Below, piece by piece: positions 15,647-24,902 of a DNA stretch of 59,570 bases. The stretch covers positions 1 through 59,570 of the forward strand of contig NZ_CAJQNT010000014.1 of the NCBI RefSeq assembly GCF_905479755.1, read 5' to 3'. The number at the start of each line of letters is the position of its first letter. The first letter of the stretch is position 1. The notes under the pieces are model-generated. The model worked only from the letters and a program-made list of their open reading frames with translations. It ran no database searches and was not told the origin of the DNA. A program made the position numbers and the translations under genes. The stretch is from an uncultured Schumannella sp. GTDB lineage: Bacteria > Actinomycetota > Actinomycetes > Actinomycetales > Microbacteriaceae.

Positions 15647-18600
15647 CCGAGCGCGGCGCGCCAGCGCTCCCGCAGCTCCGCCTCACTCTCCACGTGGGCG
15701 GGGCGGATCACGCGGTCCTCCGCGACGAAGTAGAAGGCGGCGTCGATGAGCTCCGGTTCGACGCCCGCCCACCGCGCGTAGGCGAGCCGGTAGAGCGCGA
15801 GCTGCAGTTGTTTGCGCTCAAGATCCTCGGCATCCCGGGGCGCCTTGCCGGTCTTCCAGTCGACGATCTCGAGTCGCCCGTCGCGCTCGTAGACGGCGTC
15901 GATCTTGCAGACGATGGTGCGGCCGTCGAAGGGCAGGTGGATCTCGCGCTCGACCTCAACCGGCTTCAGCGCCGCCCACGGCGACCGCTCGAAGATCGCC
16001 TTCAGCTCGGCGAACCGGTCGGCGTCGACCGCCACCAGCTCACCGTCGGCGTCGAGGTCGAGCTCGCTGAGCCGCGCATCCAGCTCCTCTTCGAGGCCAT
16101 CCGGGTCGGCGCGATGCTCCACCCAGGCGTGGAAGAGCGTTCCGAGCCGGGTGGCGCGGTAGGGGCGCTCCGGCATCGGTCGCCGCAACTCGGCGGCGAC
16201 CTGCTCGGGATCGGTCACGTACTCGTGGAAGCGCGAGGCGGGGATGCGCGCGGGCGGCGCGATCGGCGAGGGCCCGGCGAGCTGGCGCCGCCGTTCGGCG
16301 AGCAGCAGCTCGACGTCGCGCGCCCACGGGCCAGCCGCCGCGGTCGCCGACTCGACCGTCGCGCCCTCGAGCGCGCCGCGCACGAGCTCGGCCGCCGCCT
16401 CAACGGCATCCCGTCGCGTTCCCAAGGGATCACGCGGCCAGCTCACGCTCACGGGGTCGCCGATCAAGGGGTTGGTGTCGGGCTCGACCGGTTCCGTCGG
16501 CAGCTCGCCAATGACCCCCGCCTGCTCGAGTTCGAGCAGAAAACGGCTCGGGCCGCGCCACTTCGTCTGCGACGACCAGAACGACCCCGAGAGCAGCAGC
16601 TCGTGGCGGGCGCGCGTGATCGCGACGTAGGCGAGGCGACGATCCTCATCGAGCTGACCCGCCGCGACCCGCTCCTTGAATTCGGTGAAGCGGGAACGCA
16701 GCTCGGCCCGCGAGGTGGCACTGCGCCAGGCGAACACGGGAAGCGCGTGGGTGTCGCCGCGGAACTCGTAGGGCAGCTGACCGAAGCCGACCCACGCTCC
16801 CGTGTCGCGGGCGCGCGAGGGAAGCTCCCCCTCGACCAGGCGCGGAACCGCGACCAGATCCCACTCGAGTCCCTTGGCGCCGTGGATGGTGAGGATCTGC
16901 ACGCACCCGGGCTCCGGCGGATCGCTGCGCGGGCTCAACCGGTCGCGAGTTTCCGCCTCGCGCAGCCAGCCGAGGAACGCGCGCAGGCTCCCGCCGCGTC
17001 CCAACTGTTCGAACTGGGACAGGGCGTCGAAGAATGCTTCGAGCACCCGCCCGCTGCCGGGCCGGGACTCGTTGGCGGCCGCCTCGATGTCGAGATCAAG
17101 CTCCTGCAGGACGACCGTCACGAGGTCGGGGAGTTCGAGCCGCGTGCGCGCGCGCAGGTTCGCGAACAGTTCGCCCGCCTCGCGAAGCCGCGCCAGCCCC
17201 TCCTCGCTGAAGCCGCGGATCGCGCCGTGCTCACGCTTCTGCAGCGCGAGGAAGTCGAGGGCATCGACGATCGAGGCCGACTCCTCCTCGATGACCGAGC
17301 CGCGCAGCCGGTCGCGCACGGCCTCGTCGAGTTCGTGCTGGTGCAGATCGCGCTTCTCGAGCCAACGGGCGAGGTCGCGCAGCGCCGCGATGTCGGCCGT
17401 GCCGATCCGCCAGCGGGAGCCCACGAGCAGACGGATGAGTTCGTTGCCCGCGCTCGGGTCGTCGATCACGCGCAGCGCCGCCACCAGATCGGCCACGAGC
17501 GGCTGCGCCAGCAGACCCTCGACACCGAGGACGTGGTACGGCACCTTGGCCCGCGTGAGCGCGGCCGTGAACTCTTCCAGGGTCGCGCGGGCGCGCAACA
17601 GCAGCGCGGCGCTCGGCGGAGCCTCGCCCGCCGGCCGCGCCCCGGAGCGCAGTCGTTCGGCGAACCAGGCGGCCACCGCATCCGCCTCCTCGACGACGCT
17701 CTGCTCGAAGCGCACGCTGATCGGGAGGGCGTCGGCCCCCTCGCGCGGCGTCAAACGCTCGACCGCGACCGGGCTCGTCGCGGCGAGCGGCTCGAGCACG
17801 GTGTTCGCCGCCTTCAGGACCTCCACCCCGTTGCGCCAGCTCGTCGACAGCGAAAAAGCGCGACGGGATCCGAACCACTGCGAGAACTCGCCGAGGTTGG
17901 CGGCGCTCGCGCCCCGCCATCCGTAGATCGCCTGGTGCGGGTCGCCGACGGCCATCACGGCGTGCCCGCGGAACAGGGTCGACAGCAGGCGCGTCTGCCC
18001 GACGCTCGTGTCCTGGTACTCGTCGAGAATCACGACCTTGAAGCGCGCGCGCAGCTCCTCGACGACGGTCGACACGCGTTGGGCGATCGTGAGGGCGATG
18101 CTGACCTGATCGCTGTACTGCAGATAGCCGCGCTCGTACTTGCGCGCCTGGAACTCGCGAGCCGCATCGAGCAGGGCGGGCAGCGGCACGAGCGGCGACA
18201 CGATCGCGGTCATATCGCTCTCGTAGGCGAAACGCCCCTCGGGCGGAATCTCGGCGAGCCGCGCGTAGTCCTCGGCCATCCGCTCGACGTCGTCGGCATC
18301 GGCCAGGTGCTCACCGAGCGCCGAGGCGAGCTTCACCACCGCGGTGGTGACGGAGTCGATGCTCTTGCCCGCCGCGGCGAGACGGGGGTCGTCGCGCCCC
18401 ACCACCACCTCGCGCGCGAGCAGCCATGACGCTGCCTCGCCCAGCACCACCGCGTCGCCATCGAAGCCGACGAGTGCGGCATGGTCTCGAAACAGCGTGC
18501 TCGCAAACGAGTTGTAGGTGGCGACCTTGGGCGCATCGAGCAGTTCGGCGCCCAGGTCATCGGCGGCGTCTCGCGCGGCGCCCTCCCCGGCCGAGTCGGG

Positions 18601-18900
18601 CTCCACGATCAGATTCTCGGCACGCAGCTCGCCGATCCGGGTGCGCATCCGCTCCGAGAGTTCGCCCGCCGCCTTACGCGTGAAGGTGAGCCCGAGGATC
18701 TCGGACGGACGCACGTGGCCGTTCGCGACGAGCCAGAGGGCGCGGGAGGCCATCGTCTCGGTCTTACCGCTGCCCGCGCCCGCGACGACGAGCGCCGGTT
18801 CGAGCGGCGCCTCGATCACGGCGATCTGTTCGTCGGTCGGCCGCGGCCGATTCAGCGCCTCCGCGATCGCGACCGCCGACTTGTGCGGCGAGTCAGTCAC
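15643..18900 (-). CDS. adnB: AdnB-like helicase-nuclease subunit
   Basis: 1085 residues, matching mycobacterial AdnB in size. UvrD/Rep motor motifs: Walker A AGAGSGKTETMA near residue 40, LTFTRKAAGEL, motif II ILDEYQDTS, GDPHQAIYGW, and TIHGAKGLEWD with AITRARHELLL. The C-terminus is a RecB-type PD-(D/E)XK nuclease with GTLFHAWVEH, CKIDAVYE and DWKTG near residue 1015 and the QLQLALYRLAY helix. With AdnA it should resect double-strand breaks in place of RecBCD/AddAB. The start overlaps the adnA stop by 8 bp, so the two are translationally coupled. Confidence 0.92.
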   Translation of the reverse strand: MTDSPHKSAVAIAEALNRPRPTDEQIAVIEAPLEPALVVAGAGSGKTETMASRALWLVANGHVRPSEILGLTFTRKAAGELSERMRTRIGELRAENLIVEPDSAGEGAARDAADDLGAELLDAPKVATYNSFASTLFRDHAALVGFDGDAVVLGEAASWLLAREVVVGRDDPRLAAAGKSIDSVTTAVVKLASALGEHLADADDVERMAEDYARLAEIPPEGRFAYESDMTAIVSPLVPLPALLDAAREFQARKYERGYLQYSDQVSIALTIAQRVSTVVEELRARFKVVILDEYQDTSVGQTRLLSTLFRGHAVMAVGDPHQAIYGWRGASAANLGEFSQWFGSRRAFSLSTSWRNGVEVLKAANTVLEPLAATSPVAVERLTPREGADALPISVRFEQSVVEEADAVAAWFAERLRSGARPAGEAPPSAALLLRARATLEEFTAALTRAKVPYHVLGVEGLLAQPLVADLVAALRVIDDPSAGNELIRLLVGSRWRIGTADIAALRDLARWLEKRDLHQHELDEAVRDRLRGSVIEEESASIVDALDFLALQKREHGAIRGFSEEGLARLREAGELFANLRARTRLELPDLVTVVLQELDLDIEAAANESRPGSGRVLEAFFDALSQFEQLGRGGSLRAFLGWLREAETRDRLSPRSDPPEPGCVQILTIHGAKGLEWDLVAVPRLVEGELPSRARDTGAWVGFGQLPYEFRGDTHALPVFAWRSATSRAELRSRFTEFKERVAAGQLDEDRRLAYVAITRARHELLLSGSFWSSQTKWRGPSRFLLELEQAGVIGELPTEPVEPDTNPLIGDPVSVSWPRDPLGTRRDAVEAAAELVRGALEGATVESATAAAGPWARDVELLLAERRRQLAGPSPIAPPARIPASRFHEYVTDPEQVAAELRRPMPERPYRATRLGTLFHAWVEHRADPDGLEEELDARLSELDLDADGELVAVDADRFAELKAIFERSPWAALKPVEVEREIHLPFDGRTIVCKIDAVYERDGRLEIVDWKTGKAPRDAEDLERKQLQLALYRLAYARWAGVEPELIDAAFYFVAEDRVIRPAHVESEAELRERWRAALG

Positions 18901-21900
18901 TGGACACCTCCGGGGGCAATTGCACGGCGCGCACCTCGGAGCCGTGGGCGAAATCGTCGTCGGTCAGCACCGCCTCAAATGAGGGCCCGGTCATCGCGCG
19001 GGCAGCCGCGCGCACGCGCTCGCGGAACGCCTCCCGCGCCTCGTCGTCGAACGCCGCCTGTTCGCGCACCGTGTAGGGCGCCTTCTTCGTCTTCGACGAG
19101 GTGTAGACCAGCCGGGCCTCGTGCAGCGGCAGCTCACCCCCGCGCTCCATCGCCCCCTCGGCGTGCGCCAGTTGATAGGCCCCGAGCTGCGGATGCTCCG
19201 CCGCATCGCCCGCAGACGGAATGAACGACCCGGTCTTGAGGTCCATGATCACAAGCCCCTCGGGGTAGGCCTCCACCCGGTCGATCTTGCCGCGGAGCCT
19301 CGCCGGTTCGACATCGAGTTCGAACGATCCCTCCGCCGCGATCAGTTCGCCCCCGCGCGCCTCGACATCGGCGAGATAACGAGCCAGGGCCTCGATCGCC
19401 GTGCGCGCCACCGTGCGCTGCCTAAGCGCATCCCACTCCGACTCGAAGTGCAACTCGCCCCAGCGCTCCTCGAGCGCGGCCCACAAGCGCTCGACATCGT
19501 GACTCGTGGCGTGCTCCAGCACGTCGTGGATGAGCGTGCCCATGCCGACCGCGGGACTCGTCGACCCGCCGCCCATTTGCTCGACGAAGGCCTCCATGGG
19601 GCTGCGCTCGATCGCCTCGATGCGCGACGGCGACACCGCCACGCGGGCCTCGGGCTCCGACAGGTCGACGAGGGGCGCCTCGGTCGAGGTGGCGCGGAGC
19701 CCTCGCCAGTCGTCCGGGTGGGCGCCTCGCACCCCCTCGATGGCGAGCGCCACGAGCGCCGCCGTCGCCGCCGCGCGCACCTCGTCGTGCGTGCCGCTCG
19801 ACGTGATCATGCGCCGCAATCGCCCAACGAGTGGACGCAGGCCGAGCGGGCTGCGGTCGGCCTCGACCGGCCGCGCTCCCCCGCGCTCCGGGTCCGCCAC
19901 CAGGTCGAGCAGCGGGCTCGGCATCTCGTCGTCACTGTGGATCGCGGCGACCACGAGCCTCGCCCGGGCGCGGGAGCAGGCGAGGGCGAAGATGCGCAAC
20001 TCGTCGGCGAGCACCGCGCGACGCTCGTCGGTCGTCGACGCATTCTCGGCGACCTGACCGCGCAGCACCGCGACGAGATCGCTCGCGCCGAGGAGCGATC
20101 CGCGCAATCGCAGATTGGGCCAGTGGCCGTCCTCCAACCCGCAGACGACGACGGTGTCGAACTCGAGAGACCCGGCGCCCGCCGGTGTGGCGACGAGCAC
20201 CGTATCGGCGAGCGCTTGCGGCGCGAGGGTGTCCTCGGGAATCTCGGCGTCGAGAACCTCGGAGAGGAAGGCCGCCGCGCTGGAATGCGGCGCGCGCTCG
20301 GCGAAGCGCCGGGCCGAGGCGAACAGAGCGACGACGCCGTCCAGCGCGCGGTTCGCTTCCTCCGCGGAGATCCCCGCGCCGCGGGCGCGCTGCTCCCAGC
20401 TCGCCGCAACGCCGGAACCCTCCCACGCCGACCAGAGCAATTCCTCGGCCGAGGCTCCCGCCTCGTTCTGGGCGCGGATGCGTGCAAGCAGCTCCGCGAT
20501 GCGCGCGGCGCGGCGCCCCACCGCGTGATCGACCGTCGCCAGTCGACCGGGCGCGGCGAGCGCCTCGGCGAGCAGCTCGCCCCCGTGCCGGCCTCCGCCG
20601 CCGGCGAGCTCCTCGGCACGCAGGGTGAGTCGCAGCCGCCGAAGTGCCACCGCATCCAGCCCGCCGAAAGGACCGAGCAGCAGTTCCTCTGCCGTCGCCC
20701 CGGTCAGCGGGGCGCGCCCGATCGCGACTTCGACGACACGAAGGAGCGCCCCCGCCGCCAGGTCGTCGCGCAGCGCGGTACCGCCGGCGAGGGTGCGGGT
20801 CGGCACGTGGGCGAGCGCGAGCGCACGCGCGAGCCCCGGAATGGCGCGCGCCGTGCGCGTCACCACCGCGAGCTGATTCCACGGCACGCCGTCGAGCAGG
20901 TGGCGCTCACGCAACACGCGCGCGATCGCCTCGGCGTGCGCGCCGGGGCTCGCCTCACGAATCGCGAGCAGCGGATGCTCCACCGCGTCGGCAACCACCG
21001 ACTCCGCGGCGCGCTGAGTGCCCTCGCCGGCTGTGCCGATGCGCGCCGTGATCTCGGAGATGACCTGGCGGATCGCGGGCCCGTGGCGGTGCACCCGCGA
21101 CAGGACGAGCCGCGGGGTCGCCGTGTTCCCCAGGCGGATGCCGAAACCGCCGACCGCGTCGACCTCGCCCCCGCGGAAGGTGTTGCTGGCGATGTCGGGA
21201 TCGCCGAACCCGATGACGGCGACGCCCCGGTCGGCGAGGGCACGCAACATCCGCATGGTCGTCTCGGTGGCCTGCTGCAGCTCATCGACCAGGACGAGGC
21301 GCACGCGCTCGAGTCGCTCCCCGAGGTGGCCACCCTCAATCGCGTGCACGGCCGCGGCGCCCAACTCGGCGGGGTCGAGCATCTCGCCACGTGCGCTCGC
21401 CAGCACCGTCTGGTACTCGACGGCGAACTCCGCGGCCGCCACCCAGGCGGGGCGCCCCGTCGTCTGGCCGAGTCGTCGCAGCTCCTGCGGCGACACCCCG
21501 AACTCCGTCGCGCGCATGAGAAGCTCGCGCAGCTCGACACGGAAGGCGGGCAGGCGACGCACGACCGCATCCAACTCCTCGGGCCAGGCCGGCCCTCGGC
21601 CGTCATCGAGATGACCCTCCAGCAGTTCCCGGATCATGAGGTCCTGGTCGGCGCCCGACAGCAGCCTCGGCGGCGCCGCGTCGTGCGCGCGCGCCTGAGC
21701 CGTGGCGAGTTCGAACGCGACCGAGCTCGCCGTGCGCGCGAGCGGGCCGGTGGTCACGACCGCCAGCTCGCGGGCGAGCCGGTCTCGCAAGTCGGTGGCC
21801 GAGTGCCGACTGCCGGTGATGACAAGCAGTTCCGTCGCGTCGTAGCCTCGGACGTGGACCCGGTCGGCCGCGAGCGCGACGAGCGTCTCGGTCTTGCCCG

Positions 21901-21985
21901 ATCCGGGCGCGCCGACCACGACCGCGCTGACCCCCTCCGGGAGCTCGAGCACGGCCCGCTGCGATTCGTCCAACTCGAGGCCCAC
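18893..21985 (-). CDS. adnA: AdnA-like helicase-nuclease subunit
   Basis: 1030 residues. Walker A is intact (GAPGSGKTETLVALA), but motif II reads VDELQQATE instead of DExQD, consistent with the weaker motor of AdnA relative to AdnB. The C-terminal nuclease has GTLIHDVLEHA, GKIDRVE and MDLKTG (D near residue 915) followed by QLGAYQLAHAEG. GTG start 21985 is supported by a -10 (TACCGT) exactly 6 nt upstream, so the adnAB mRNA is probably leaderless. It is divergent from DUF3107. Confidence 0.92.
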   Translation of the reverse strand: MGLELDESQRAVLELPEGVSAVVVGAPGSGKTETLVALAADRVHVRGYDATELLVITGSRHSATDLRDRLARELAVVTTGPLARTASSVAFELATAQARAHDAAPPRLLSGADQDLMIRELLEGHLDDGRGPAWPEELDAVVRRLPAFRVELRELLMRATEFGVSPQELRRLGQTTGRPAWVAAAEFAVEYQTVLASARGEMLDPAELGAAAVHAIEGGHLGERLERVRLVLVDELQQATETTMRMLRALADRGVAVIGFGDPDIASNTFRGGEVDAVGGFGIRLGNTATPRLVLSRVHRHGPAIRQVISEITARIGTAGEGTQRAAESVVADAVEHPLLAIREASPGAHAEAIARVLRERHLLDGVPWNQLAVVTRTARAIPGLARALALAHVPTRTLAGGTALRDDLAAGALLRVVEVAIGRAPLTGATAEELLLGPFGGLDAVALRRLRLTLRAEELAGGGGRHGGELLAEALAAPGRLATVDHAVGRRAARIAELLARIRAQNEAGASAEELLWSAWEGSGVAASWEQRARGAGISAEEANRALDGVVALFASARRFAERAPHSSAAAFLSEVLDAEIPEDTLAPQALADTVLVATPAGAGSLEFDTVVVCGLEDGHWPNLRLRGSLLGASDLVAVLRGQVAENASTTDERRAVLADELRIFALACSRARARLVVAAIHSDDEMPSPLLDLVADPERGGARPVEADRSPLGLRPLVGRLRRMITSSGTHDEVRAAATAALVALAIEGVRGAHPDDWRGLRATSTEAPLVDLSEPEARVAVSPSRIEAIERSPMEAFVEQMGGGSTSPAVGMGTLIHDVLEHATSHDVERLWAALEERWGELHFESEWDALRQRTVARTAIEALARYLADVEARGGELIAAEGSFELDVEPARLRGKIDRVEAYPEGLVIMDLKTGSFIPSAGDAAEHPQLGAYQLAHAEGAMERGGELPLHEARLVYTSSKTKKAPYTVREQAAFDDEAREAFRERVRAAARAMTGPSFEAVLTDDDFAHGSEVRAVQLPPEVSSD

Positions 21986-21991
21986 GCCTTC

Positions 21992-21997
21992 ACGGTA
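21992..21997 (-). promoter_or_regulatory. -10 element, leaderless-type, for adnAB
   Basis: TACCGT on the minus strand, N6 (GAAGGC), then GTG 21985. Confidence 0.6.
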
Positions 21998-22062
21998 GCG
22001 GGAGCGGCAGACATCGGTTCTGCCGACAGAGAACCTGGCGGCGAGCCGGCCCGGGCATCGAA

Positions 22063-22068
22063 TACGCT
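22063..22068 (+). promoter_or_regulatory. -10 element, leaderless-type, for DUF3107
   Basis: TACGCT, N6 (GACCTC), then GTG 22075; no Shine-Dalgarno sequence. Confidence 0.6.
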
Positions 22069-22074
22069 GACCTC

Positions 22075-22299
22075 GTGGACATTCGCATCGGTATCGCCAA
22101 CACTGCCCGCGAGCTCAGCTTCGAGACCTCGCAGAGCCCCGCCGAGATCGAGAAGCTCGTCGCCGACGCTCTCGAGTCTGAGGCGAAGTTCATCAAGCTG
22201 ACCGACGACAAGGGCAAGGTCTACATCGTGCCGAGCACCGCGTTCAGCTACCTCGAACTCGGTCCGGCCGAAAGCCGCCGCGTCGGATTCGTCGCCTAG
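22075..22299 (+). CDS. DUF3107 protein
   Basis: 74 residues, DIRIGIANTARELSFE to the conserved end RRVGFVA. This short actinobacterial family (Rv3208A/TB9.4-like) has no established function. The predicted fold is alpha/beta, with an N-terminal strand, an acidic helix (AEIEKLVADALES) and the strand KGKVYIVP. GTG start with a -10 at N6 spacing. A small membrane-protein gene follows after 8 bp and is probably co-transcribed. Confidence 0.9.
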   Translation: MDIRIGIANTARELSFETSQSPAEIEKLVADALESEAKFIKLTDDKGKVYIVPSTAFSYLELGPAESRRVGFVA

Positions 22300-22307
22300 G
22301 TCACGCC

Positions 22308-22604
22308 GTGGAGTTCGTCTTCGTCGTCGTCATCGCCGCGAGCCTGGGTGCCATCGTGCGCTACGTGATTCCCGGGCGCGCCTCGTACGGCTCCGCATTG
22401 CTTCCCGCGATCGCCGCCGCCGTCACCGCGACGGTCTGGGTGGGCCTGGTCTGGCTCGGCTGGACCTTCGACGGCGGCTGGATCTGGGTGGTCTCGCTCG
22501 TCGCCGGACCCGCCGCGGCGATCGCCGCCGCGATCACGCTCCCGCGGGCCCGCGCTCACGCCGACGCGCAACTGCTGCACCAACTCTCCGACGGCCGCGC
22601 GTAA
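22308..22604 (+). CDS. small three-helix membrane protein, unknown
   Basis: 98 residues with three hydrophobic segments (about 2-20, 28-48 and 55-77) and a short cytoplasmic tail (RARAHADAQLLHQL). No family is recognised. GTG start 8 bp after the DUF3107 stop. It is followed by a hairpin shared with the convergent ferritin-like gene. Confidence 0.7.
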   Translation: MEFVFVVVIAASLGAIVRYVIPGRASYGSALLPAIAAAVTATVWVGLVWLGWTFDGGWIWVVSLVAGPAAAIAAAITLPRARAHADAQLLHQLSDGRA

Positions 22605-22647
22605 CCCGCACCCCTCCTCGGCCTTCGCCTCCCCGGGCGAGTGCGGG
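22605..22647. terminator. hairpin between convergent genes
   Basis: CCCGCAC (22605-22611) pairs with GTGCGGG (22641-22647), and an inner TCGCC/GGCGA pair adds to it. It fills the gap between the small membrane-protein gene and the ferritin-like gene. Confidence 0.45.
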
Positions 22648-22651
22648 GGCG

Positions 22652-23368
22652 TCAGGCGGTGAGGCCGAGGGCGTCCATGCGGCGGGTGTGCGCGGCGACG
22701 AGCTCGGTGAAGACCGGCTCGATGCGCTCCTCGCCTGGCATGACACCGTCGATCTCGAGCGCCTCGCGCGCCACCAGCATCGTGTCGCCGACCAGGCGGC
22801 GGCCCCACATCGCCAGGCGGGATGCGAGACGCGGGCTCGCATCGACACCGGAACGCAGCAGTTCGACAAGAACCGCCTCGCCGACCGTCACGCGCGCCAG
22901 GATCTCCGAGACCCGTGCCCGCAGATCGCGCGGCAGTCCCCCCGCGAGCCCCGCCGAGAAGTCGGTCAGGAAGCCCTGCGTCAGATAGCAGGTGACGAGG
23001 ATCTCGTGCCAGTCGGCGCCCTGCGTGCGGCGCTGGAAGTCATCGAGTTCGAGGCGGTAGGGCTCCATCGCCGCCACCGGATCGTGCCCGATCGCACGCA
23101 GTTCGTTCACCACGGCCTCGTGCGCGTCGCCCATCTCTCCGGCGGCGCGCGTCAGCTCGCTCTTTCCCTCGGTCGTCGGCGTCGCCATGACGGCGCGACC
23201 CAGGTTCTCGAAGAGCACGAGCGTCAGGTATCCGAGTCGACCCAGGTAGACCACGGGCTCGGGAGTGAGGGCGGCGAGTTCGACGCGCGCGACCTGGACC
23301 GCCTCCGTGCGCGAGCCGAGCGGCGACGCATTGGGACGCGGCCTTGATCGTCGAAACCAGCGCAACAC
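22652..23368 (-). CDS. ferritin-like fold protein
   Basis: 238 residues, an all-helical protein with the repeated E/ExxH-type elements of ferritin-like or MiaE-like domains (RVELAALTPEP, EMGDAHEAVVNE, TVGEAVLVELL). It is comparable to the conserved actinobacterial family found beside DUF3107 and the DEAD helicase (Rv3210c-like). Metal binding is plausible but the ligand set is not certain from sequence alone. GTG start 23368 has TAGTCT 7 nt upstream. Divergent from the helicase gene. Confidence 0.75.
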   Translation of the reverse strand: MLRWFRRSRPRPNASPLGSRTEAVQVARVELAALTPEPVVYLGRLGYLTLVLFENLGRAVMATPTTEGKSELTRAAGEMGDAHEAVVNELRAIGHDPVAAMEPYRLELDDFQRRTQGADWHEILVTCYLTQGFLTDFSAGLAGGLPRDLRARVSEILARVTVGEAVLVELLRSGVDASPRLASRLAMWGRRLVGDTMLVAREALEIDGVMPGEERIEPVFTELVAAHTRRMDALGLTA

Positions 23369-23375
23369 GACGTCC

Positions 23376-23381
23376 AGACTA
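23376..23381 (-). promoter_or_regulatory. -10 element for the ferritin-like gene
   Basis: TAGTCT on the minus strand, 7 nt before GTG 23368. A TAGACT at 23401-23406 on the plus strand may serve the helicase with a leader of about 30 nt. Confidence 0.5.
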
Positions 23382-23438
23382 CTCGCGTCTCAGGTCCCGG
23401 TAGACTGGGGGACAATTCACCACTCAGACGGGTATTCC

Positions 23439-24860
23439 TTGACTTTCTCCGATCTCTCGATCGACCAGGACATGGTCGACGCACTCGCCGAGAAGGGCAT
23501 CATTGAGCCCTTCCCCATCCAGACGCAGACGATTCCGCTCGCCCTCACCGGCCAGGACATCATCGGTCAAGCAAAAACGGGTACCGGCAAGACTTTCGGC
23601 TTCGGCCTCCCCCTCATCCAGGCGCTCGGCACCAGCCCCGAGCCCGGCGTCCAGGCGCTCGTCGTCGTCCCCACGCGCGAACTCTGCGTGCAGGTCGCCG
23701 AAGACCTCGAACTCGCCACCTCGAAGCGCGACACGAAGGTCGTCGCGATCTACGGCGGCAAGGCCTACGAAGGTCAGATCGAGCAGATCAAGGCCGGCGC
23801 GCAGATCGTCGTCGGCACGCCCGGTCGCCTTCTCGACCTCGCCGGCCAGCGCCTGCTGAGTCTCGCGAACGTCAAGGTCATGGTGCTCGACGAGGCCGAC
23901 AAGATGCTCGACCTGGGCTTCCTTCCGGATGTCGAGAAGCTGTTTGCTCAGACTTCACCCACCCGGCACACGATGCTGTTCTCGGCCACCATGCCGGGCC
24001 CCGTCGTGACGCTCGCGCGCCGCTTCATGAACCGCCCGATCCACATCCGGGCGACGGATCCCGACGAAGGTCAGATCCAGGCGAACATCAAGCACGTCAT
24101 CTACCGCGCGCACTCGCTCGACAAGGACGAGGTCATCGCACGCATCCTGCAGGCCGAAGGTCGCGGCAAGACGGTCGTGTTCACGCGCACCAAGCGCGCC
24201 GCCGCCAAGCTGGTCGAAGAACTCAACGACCGCGGATTCAACGCCGGGGCCGTGCACGGTGACATGAGCCAGGAGGCGCGCGAGCGCTCCATGGCGGCGT
24301 TCAAGGCCGGCAAGAAGGACGTCCTGATCGCGACCGATGTCGCCGCCCGCGGCATCGACGTCGATGATGTGACCCACGTCATCAACCACACGATCCCCGA
24401 CGACGACAAGACCTATCTGCACCGCGCGGGCCGCACCGGCCGCGCCGGGAAAACCGGCATCGCCGTCACTTTCGTCGACTGGGATGACCTGCACAAGTGG
24501 GCGCTCATCAACCGCGCCCTCGAGTTCGGGCAGCCGGAGCCGACCGAGACCTACTCGTCGAGCCCGCACCTGTTCGCCGACATGAACATCCCGGAAGGCT
24601 CGAAGGGGCGCCTCAAGCCCTCCCCCGCCGCACCGCACCGCGAGAAGCCCCCGGCATCCCGCGACGGCGGACGCTCGCGCCAGCGCACCCGCTCCGGCGG
24701 ATCCGGCAGCGCGAGCACCGGCCCGGCGAGCACGCCGCACGAGGCGCACGCGGAGGGCAGCGGAACGCATGACGGCGCGACGCCGGCCCGGCGCAAGCGC
24801 ACCCGTCGTCGTCGACCCAGTGGCGGCCAGGGCGGCGCCCCCACGCCTCCCACGGCGTAG
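23439..24860 (+). CDS. rhlE: DEAD-box ATP-dependent RNA helicase
   Basis: 473 residues from TTG 23439, the only usable start next to the conserved LTFSDLSIDQDMVDALAEKG; no ATG or GTG is nearby. The motifs are complete: Q-motif PFPIQTQTIP, I AKTGTGKT, Ia PTRELCVQ, GG/Ib GTPGRLLD, II DEAD, III SAT, IV VVFTRTK, V ATDVAARGID, VI HRAGRTGRAG. The C-terminal 90 residues are a disordered Arg/Ser/Gly tail ending in RRKRTRRRRPSGG, typical of RNA-annealing tails in RhlE-like proteins. A role in RNA remodelling and cold adaptation is likely; the assignment within DEAD-box subgroups is less certain. Confidence 0.92.
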   Translation: MTFSDLSIDQDMVDALAEKGIIEPFPIQTQTIPLALTGQDIIGQAKTGTGKTFGFGLPLIQALGTSPEPGVQALVVVPTRELCVQVAEDLELATSKRDTKVVAIYGGKAYEGQIEQIKAGAQIVVGTPGRLLDLAGQRLLSLANVKVMVLDEADKMLDLGFLPDVEKLFAQTSPTRHTMLFSATMPGPVVTLARRFMNRPIHIRATDPDEGQIQANIKHVIYRAHSLDKDEVIARILQAEGRGKTVVFTRTKRAAAKLVEELNDRGFNAGAVHGDMSQEARERSMAAFKAGKKDVLIATDVAARGIDVDDVTHVINHTIPDDDKTYLHRAGRTGRAGKTGIAVTFVDWDDLHKWALINRALEFGQPEPTETYSSSPHLFADMNIPEGSKGRLKPSPAAPHREKPPASRDGGRSRQRTRSGGSGSASTGPASTPHEAHAEGSGTHDGATPARRKRTRRRRPSGGQGGAPTPPTA

Positions 24861-24902
24861 CGCGGGTCGACGCGCCGCGCGGTCGGCGCTGCCTCGTTCG
24901 GG

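Noticed and set aside
19121-22201. 1026-residue open frame on the plus strand
   Set aside because: Antisense to adnA; Arg/Gly/Pro-rich with no domain pattern, a typical high-GC shadow frame.
24872-24889. Terminator between the RNA helicase and PHP genes
   Set aside because: Only a 6-bp GC stem without a T-run; too weak to separate from background in such GC-rich DNA.
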